From Gammaproteobacteria bacterium (GTDB lineage: Bacteria > Pseudomonadota > Gammaproteobacteria > SZUA-140): DNA of 64,000 nt. Under the pieces are notes generated by a model. The model saw only the letters and a program-made list of their open reading frames with translations, was not told where the DNA came from and did not search any database. This document shows, piece after piece, positions 59,361 through 64,000 of the stretch (its first letter is position 1; every line of letters begins with the position of its first letter). The translations under genes and the position numbers were made by a program. Location of the stretch: the NCBI GenBank assembly GCA_016716465.1, contig JADJWH010000001.1, positions 434,001-498,000 of the forward strand. The letters run 5' to 3'.

Positions 59361-59708
59361 ATGGCAATCAACAATCAGGCACTCAGCGACTACCGTACCA
59401 AGGATACGATGGAGACCTTCTCCTTCCTTCCGCCCATGTCCCAGGACGAGATCTACGACCAGATCGGTTACCTCATCGCCAACGGCTGGTCCCCGTCGGT
59501 CGAGCACGAGCATCCCTCGAAGTCGACCAACCACTACTGGCAGATGTGGAAGCTGCCCTTCTTCGGCGAGACCGATCTGGGCGCCGTGGTGGCGGAGCTG
59601 GAGGCCTGCCATCGCGCCTATCCCGATCATCACGTGCGACTGGTCGGCTACGACAATTACACCCAGTCCCAGGGCGGCGCCTTCGTGGTATACCGCGCGC
59701 GCGGCTGA
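59361..59708 (+). CDS. cbbS: RuBisCO small subunit, form IA
   Basis: 115 residues, typical of carboxysomal small subunits. Motifs FSFLPPMSQDEIYDQIGYLI, SKSTNHYWQMWKLPFFGE and DHHVRLVGYDNYTQSQG match the family. It caps the L8 core to form the L8S8 enzyme. A GAGG ribosome site precedes it, 45 bp after cbbL. Confidence 0.98.
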   Translation: MAINNQALSDYRTKDTMETFSFLPPMSQDEIYDQIGYLIANGWSPSVEHEHPSKSTNHYWQMWKLPFFGETDLGAVVAELEACHRAYPDHHVRLVGYDNYTQSQGGAFVVYRARG

Positions 59709-59753
59709 CGGCAGGGCGTGAATCGGAACCCTTAACCGAGAGAGAGCTTTTCC

Positions 59754-62054
59754 ATGGCACAAGCGTTGACCGCAAACATGTCTGAGGGCAGGCGTCAGGC
59801 CCTGGAACGTCGTCGCGCCCAGACCCAGAAGGGTCGTGCCGGCGCGCCGGCACGACCGGCCGGCGGACGGGAGGCAGCGAGCAACATCGCCGCCGAACCG
59901 GGGCAGAATGCCGCGGCGACGGCGCCGCTGCAGGGCCAGCGGTCAGCGGCCTCCGGCGCGTCCTCGACCGGACGCGCGGCGTCGGTGGAACGCCGACGGG
60001 CGATGACGTCGCAAGGGAAGCGCGGGATTGCCGCGAGCGCGGCCTCCGGGCGTACCCGCGCGGATGCCGTCGCCGTGCGCACGTCGGACAAGGACTGCGG
60101 CTGCGGATGTCGCGAAGAGGAAAAGGCGATTGAAGCGGGGATGACATCAGGCGGCAACGGAGCAGCGTCGAGTATCGTCGCGCGGCCCGCGGTGAAGGTC
60201 AAGGCTGCGGCGACCCGCCGCAACATCGGCCAGCCGGAAGGGCGCCAGCTTTCCAAGGCGCGCCGCCGGATGCTGACCGAAAAGGGCCGCACGGCGCTTG
60301 TCCAGACGGAGCGGGTACGCTCGCCGGCCGAACGGGCCCGTCATCTCAATCCCGAGTTGAACGGGCGCGAACTCGCCAAAGAACTGCGCAGCGAACGCAG
60401 CCGCAGCGGCGGCCGCGGCCAGAAGAATTCGGCCCCCAGCGGCCGGCAGCGGCCGGCGGCGGGCGGCGCCCAGGATGCCCCGTGGAAAGTGGGCAGCAGC
60501 GAAACCGCGAAGGGCCAGGCGGTGACCGGCACACAGGTCGGGCGCAGCCGGCGGGTGACCGGCGACGAGCCGAGCACCTGCCGGGAGATCACCGGCACCG
60601 AGTATCTGGGCGCCGACATCTTTCGCGAGTTCTGCCAGAGCGACATGATGCCGGGGCCGGGCAAGGTGTCGACAACGAAGACCGCCGCCGGACGCAGCGT
60701 GACCGGTACCGAAGTCGGGCGCAGCAACAAGGTCACCGGTAACGAAGCCGGCAATTGCAAACGGGTGACGGGAAACGAATACCTTCCCGCGGGACAGGTC
60801 AGTGATTTTTGCGGCGATGCGCCGGCGGCGGTGCCGGCGAAGATCAGCGTGACGCGGACCGGCGGCGGCCGCACCGTCAGCGGCAGCAACGTCGACCGGC
60901 CCTCGCGGGTTACCGGCACCGAGGCGGGCGCCGAGCGCGAGACCACCGGCACACCCTATGTCACGGCGGCGCGTTCTTCCGGTGCCGCGGGCTCCATTTT
61001 CAAGAAGGTCGGCCTGAGCTCGACGCTGCGCGGTGGCCAGGTGACCGGCACGATGGTCGGCCGCAGTGGGCGGGTGACGGGCGACGAACCGAGCACCTGC
61101 CGCCAGATCACGGGTAACGAATACGTCGGCGGCGAGCAGTACGAAGCTTTCTGTCGTGAAACGCCGCGTGCCGAGGCGGCCAGGACCGGTCTGTCGCAGA
61201 CCCTCAGGGGCAAGCTCGTCACCGGGACCCAGACCGGACGCGCGGCACGCGTGACCGGCGATGAACCCGGCACCTGCAAGGCGGTCACCGGGACGCCTTA
61301 TGCCGGTGTCGAAACCTATCAGGAATACTGCAGCCCCGAGGACGGACGGACCGCCCGGTCGCGTGGACGTGTCGGACGCGCGACACCCGGCATGGCGCTG
61401 ACGGGTCTCCAGCCGGGCATCGGCGGCAAGATGACCGGCGACCGTCGCGGCGCCTGCGAACCCATCACCGGTACACCCTACGTGGGGCAGGATCAGTACG
61501 GCCAGAGCTGCGGCGGACTCGGCGCGGTGCCGGGTAATCCCGACTTCCCGCAGTCGCTCGGCGGCACGCCCTGGCAGGGGACCTTCAGCGTCAGCACCCC
61601 GGCGCGGGAGGCGCAGCGCGCACAGCGGCTTTCCGGTGTCACCGGCACGCGCTACGAGCAGGGCCACATCACCGGGCCGTTCGGCATGGGCGCGGGCAAG
61701 ATCACCGGCACCGAGGAATTCCGCTTTGGCGGCGGAGAGGGCGCGGCCCCGGCCGCACCGCAGCCGGCACCGGAGGTGCCACGGTCCAACATCACCGGCG
61801 AGGGCATGGATACCGGCCTGCGGATCACCGGCGACGACTGGGGTCGCAACGAGCGCGTGACCGGCACCGAAGGCCGTTCCGCCATGCAGCGCAATCCGAC
61901 CCGACGCGGCGCGAACAGCGGGATGATGGCGATGATGCGCCGTCCGGTGGAGGAAAAAAAGCCGGTGGAGGCGGTGCCGAGCCGCGTGACCGGCAGCAGT
62001 GGAAACACCGACAAGGGCGCGCTGATCACGGTCTCCGGCGGCGCCCGTGGCTGA
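59754..62054 (+). CDS. csoS2: Carboxysome assembly scaffold CsoS2
   Basis: 766 residues, basic and largely disordered. N-terminal RuBisCO-binding repeats are visible at about residues 9-25, 78-93 and 165-180 (EGRRQALERRRAQTQKGR; SVERRRAMTSQGKRG; LSKARRRMLTEKGR). From about 255 to 590 there are six M-type units with VTGT...VTGDEPSTC...TGTEY and paired cysteines. The C-terminal domain (SNITGEGMDTGLRITGDDW; NERVTGTEG) anchors the shell. It links RuBisCO to shell hexamers during alpha-carboxysome assembly. In some species a programmed frameshift yields a short form; I cannot demonstrate one here. Confidence 0.97.
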   Translation: MAQALTANMSEGRRQALERRRAQTQKGRAGAPARPAGGREAASNIAAEPGQNAAATAPLQGQRSAASGASSTGRAASVERRRAMTSQGKRGIAASAASGRTRADAVAVRTSDKDCGCGCREEEKAIEAGMTSGGNGAASSIVARPAVKVKAAATRRNIGQPEGRQLSKARRRMLTEKGRTALVQTERVRSPAERARHLNPELNGRELAKELRSERSRSGGRGQKNSAPSGRQRPAAGGAQDAPWKVGSSETAKGQAVTGTQVGRSRRVTGDEPSTCREITGTEYLGADIFREFCQSDMMPGPGKVSTTKTAAGRSVTGTEVGRSNKVTGNEAGNCKRVTGNEYLPAGQVSDFCGDAPAAVPAKISVTRTGGGRTVSGSNVDRPSRVTGTEAGAERETTGTPYVTAARSSGAAGSIFKKVGLSSTLRGGQVTGTMVGRSGRVTGDEPSTCRQITGNEYVGGEQYEAFCRETPRAEAARTGLSQTLRGKLVTGTQTGRAARVTGDEPGTCKAVTGTPYAGVETYQEYCSPEDGRTARSRGRVGRATPGMALTGLQPGIGGKMTGDRRGACEPITGTPYVGQDQYGQSCGGLGAVPGNPDFPQSLGGTPWQGTFSVSTPAREAQRAQRLSGVTGTRYEQGHITGPFGMGAGKITGTEEFRFGGGEGAAPAAPQPAPEVPRSNITGEGMDTGLRITGDDWGRNERVTGTEGRSAMQRNPTRRGANSGMMAMMRRPVEEKKPVEAVPSRVTGSSGNTDKGALITVSGGARG

Positions 62055-62079
62055 GCAACGATAGCGAGTCAGGAAGGCG

Positions 62080-63588
62080 ATGTACGCGAAGCGCAGATCA
62101 AATCGGTCGACATGTTGGACGGGGATGAGCCCGAACAACGGGCCGCGTACTGCCGTCACCGCACCCGCGTACGGTGCGGTCGCCGGCGCGCATCCGCTGA
62201 CCCGTGAACAGGACAATGCGACGCTCGCGCGCTACGAGGAAGGCGTCAAGGGCGCCTTCGACGGCATCGAGGCCCTGCTGCGGACCGTCGCCGCCATGCA
62301 GCACGAGGCAGACTTCGAACAGAAGGCGCAGGCCCGTTGCAGGGAGGCGCTCGGCTACGAACTCCCGGCCGATGTGCTGGCGCGGGCCTGGGTCGATCCG
62401 CTGGACATGCGCGCCCTGTACGCCTGGTGCGTGTTCGAGACCTATCGCGCATGGGTGGAGCGCTATTACCGCCAGTCGGCGGGATTCGGCAGCGACGCGC
62501 GGGAATTCGCCGCCTTCCTGCAGTCCTGCGGTTACCATTATCTCGACTTCACGCCCTGCGCCGACGGGCGGCTGGCCCACGCGGTGCGCTATGTGCTGCG
62601 TCTGCCCGAAGCGATCGTGCGCCGACGGGCGCACGCCGGGGCGATGTTCGACGTCGAAGACAGTCTGGAAAAGTGGATCGAGGTGGAACACAGCCGCTAC
62701 CGCCAGGGTGAGCCGAACACGTCCGATGCCGGCACACGCTATCTCAAGGTCGTGATGTACCACTACTGCAGCAGCGATCCGCACCAGGGCTGTGCGGCTC
62801 ACGGCAGCGACGACGCGCGCGCGGCGGACGCGGGACTCGCCCGTCTGATCGAGTTCAAGACGGCCATCGAGACCAGCTTCTGCTGCGGCGCCTCGATCGA
62901 CCTGCTGCTGATCGGTATCGACACCGATACCGACGCCATCCGGGTCCATGTGCCGGACGGAAACGGCGCCATGGCGCTGGGGCGCTTTGTCGATGTGACC
63001 GCGCTCTACGAGGAGACCCGCGCGAGCGGCGCGGACGGGGCCCGGCGCGGCATCCTGGCGAAACTCAGGGGCGCCTGCGCGGACCACGGACTTCCGGAAC
63101 CCGCTCCGGGCATGCTGCGACTGATGGCGCGGCTGATCGAGAACAACATTTCGCAGATCGATTATGTGCGTCGCTACCACGACGGCGCTTATGCCGACGT
63201 GGGCCACGAGGAACGCTTCATCGGCACCGGCGCGGGCTTCGATGAATTGCAGTTGCGCAACCTGACCTATTTCGCCTACCTGAAGACCGTCGAGGAAGGC
63301 GCGGATGATCTCGATGTCGGCATCAGGATATTCACCGGCCTCAACATCGCGCGCGGCCTGCCCGTTCCGGTGGTGGTGCGATTCGATTACGCCGGTTCCG
63401 TCCCCGGCGCCCGTGATCGCGCCGTGGAGCGCTGCCTGCGGGTGGGCAATGCCCTGCAGTTCCGCTACGCGGACCTGGTGGCGGAAGGGAAGCTCCATGT
63501 GCTGATGGTGGTACGCGACAACCAGCGTGACGGTGGCGTCGAAATCGTGAAATCGACGCTGTCGGGCGGATCGACGGAGGTGCATTAG
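62080..63588 (+). CDS. csoS3: Carboxysomal carbonic anhydrase CsoSCA
   Basis: 502 residues, typical length. A beta-CA-type zinc site is seen: Cys160-x-Asp162-x-Arg164 in TPCADGRLAHAV, His228 in MYHYCSS and Cys238 in HQGCAAHGSDD. It dehydrates bicarbonate to CO2 inside the carboxysome. The N-terminal extension (first ~60 residues, Arg/Pro/Ala-rich) probably tethers it to RuBisCO or the shell, as in related systems. Lies 25 bp after csoS2 and 2 bp before csoS4A. Confidence 0.97.
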   Translation: MYAKRRSNRSTCWTGMSPNNGPRTAVTAPAYGAVAGAHPLTREQDNATLARYEEGVKGAFDGIEALLRTVAAMQHEADFEQKAQARCREALGYELPADVLARAWVDPLDMRALYAWCVFETYRAWVERYYRQSAGFGSDAREFAAFLQSCGYHYLDFTPCADGRLAHAVRYVLRLPEAIVRRRAHAGAMFDVEDSLEKWIEVEHSRYRQGEPNTSDAGTRYLKVVMYHYCSSDPHQGCAAHGSDDARAADAGLARLIEFKTAIETSFCCGASIDLLLIGIDTDTDAIRVHVPDGNGAMALGRFVDVTALYEETRASGADGARRGILAKLRGACADHGLPEPAPGMLRLMARLIENNISQIDYVRRYHDGAYADVGHEERFIGTGAGFDELQLRNLTYFAYLKTVEEGADDLDVGIRIFTGLNIARGLPVPVVVRFDYAGSVPGARDRAVERCLRVGNALQFRYADLVAEGKLHVLMVVRDNQRDGGVEIVKSTLSGGSTEVH

Positions 63589-63590
63589 CC

Positions 63591-63851
63591 ATGAAGATCT
63601 GCAAGGTTGAGAAACCACTGGTGTCGACCAACCGGATTCCCGGCCTGGAACACAAGCATCTGCTGGTGGTGAGTGACGGCAAGGTGCAGCAGGTCGCGGT
63701 GGACTCGGTGGGCTGCGTGCCCGGCGACTGGGTGATCTGCGTCGGCAGCTCCGCGGCGCGCGAAGCCGCCGGAAGCAAGGAATATCCGAGCGATCTCACG
63801 ATCGTCGGGATCATCGACTACTGGAACGACGGCGTGAGCGGGGGAGGCTGA
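63591..63851 (+). CDS. csoS4A: Carboxysome shell vertex protein CsoS4A
   Basis: 86 residues of the EutN/CcmL/CsoS4 pentamer family (PLVSTNRIPGLEHKHLLVV; VAVDSVGCVPGDWVICVGSSAAREA). Pentamers close the twelve vertices of the shell. Starts 2 bp after csoS3, in the normal alpha-carboxysome order. Confidence 0.98.
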   Translation: MKICKVEKPLVSTNRIPGLEHKHLLVVSDGKVQQVAVDSVGCVPGDWVICVGSSAAREAAGSKEYPSDLTIVGIIDYWNDGVSGGG

Positions 63852-63852
63852 G

Positions 63853-64000
63853 ATGGACATCCTGCAGGTCGTCCGCCCGCTGGTCTGTACCAGCCGCATT
63901 CCCGGCCTGGCGAAGACCTCGCTGCGCGTGCTGCGAGACGCGCTGGGCGGCTATTCGGTCGCCGTGGATCCGGTCGGTGCGCGCGACGGCAACTGGGTCT
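63853..64000 (+). CDS. csoS4B: Carboxysome shell vertex protein CsoS4B, 5' part (cut by window end)
   Basis: The frame begins MDILQVVRPLVCTSRIPGL and continues to the window edge (AVDPVGARDGNW). Same pentamer family as csoS4A, from which it is separated by 1 bp. The remainder, and probably csoS1 shell genes, should follow outside the window. Confidence 0.95.
   Translation, partial: MDILQVVRPLVCTSRIPGLAKTSLRVLRDALGGYSVAVDPVGARDGNWV

Noticed and set aside
60795..61005. Possible programmed -1 frameshift site in csoS2 (short T-tracts near 60808 and 60996)
   Set aside because: Neither tract forms a proper slippery heptamer in the reading frame, so I cannot call a frameshift although some csoS2 genes have one.
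60147..62216. 689-codon antisense frame opposite csoS2
   Set aside because: Shadow of the GC-rich repetitive csoS2 gene; csoS2 domains are unambiguous.

Overview
The window reads as chromosomal DNA of a chemolithoautotrophic gammaproteobacterium, probably a Chromatiales-like sulfur oxidiser. The strongest evidence is an alpha-carboxysome operon on the right (form IA RuBisCO cbbL-cbbS, csoS2, csoS3, csoS4A and the start of csoS4B), preceded by a DAB-type inorganic-carbon accumulation operon. The taxon is an inference; no rRNA or other phylogenetic marker gene is present.

Left arm, 1-8.6 kb: a co-directional cluster of an Hsp70-family C-terminus (cut by the window edge), an AAA+ ATPase, a membrane-anchored peptidoglycan-binding-domain protein with Cys-rich repeats, a zinc-ribbon/J-like/PH-like protein, and two uncharacterised proteins. 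A complete IS5-type element with a 4-bp target duplication sits in the middle. I recognise this as a chaperone-ATPase system of unknown function.

Middle, 8.6-34.1 kb: a mosaic accessory region. It holds an orphan antitoxin whose toxin is almost entirely deleted, an IS6-type element, two IS91-like remnants carrying a 329-bp direct repeat around a large ankyrin protein, an AAA/DUF4143 ATPase and a truncated second copy, a molybdate module (modE, modABC, a porin and a perfect ModE-type palindrome), decayed gene fragments, two zinc-ribbon membrane proteins sharing an almost identical 233-bp head, and a small oxidoreductase/AraC cluster. Seven copies of an undescribed ~140-175 bp repeat, all in the same orientation, punctuate it. 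Each has two CATGGTAT-like half-sites 12 bp apart (some degenerate), and the six complete copies also have a stem-loop and an invariant GAGTGGGAGT box. They often abut gene boundaries or broken genes, which suggests a cassette-like or mobile-repeat mechanism.

From 34.8 to 47.2 kb: secreted protein and lipoprotein genes, a cNMP-binding protein, and a two-partner secretion pair with a 2422-residue exoprotein made of a haemagglutinin head, a beta-propeller-like block and eleven YDG/MBG-like repeats.

Right arm, 47.3-64 kb: GC-rich carbon metabolism. dabB, a small membrane gene, dabA and a carboxysome-type PII protein form a tightly overlapping operon. purE-purK run towards it on the other strand. 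Two divergently transcribed class II aldolase-like proteins that have lost recognisable metal ligands (one fused to a Dabb domain) lie next, then the carboxysome operon. The arm is plausibly a bicarbonate uptake, sensing and fixation neighbourhood.
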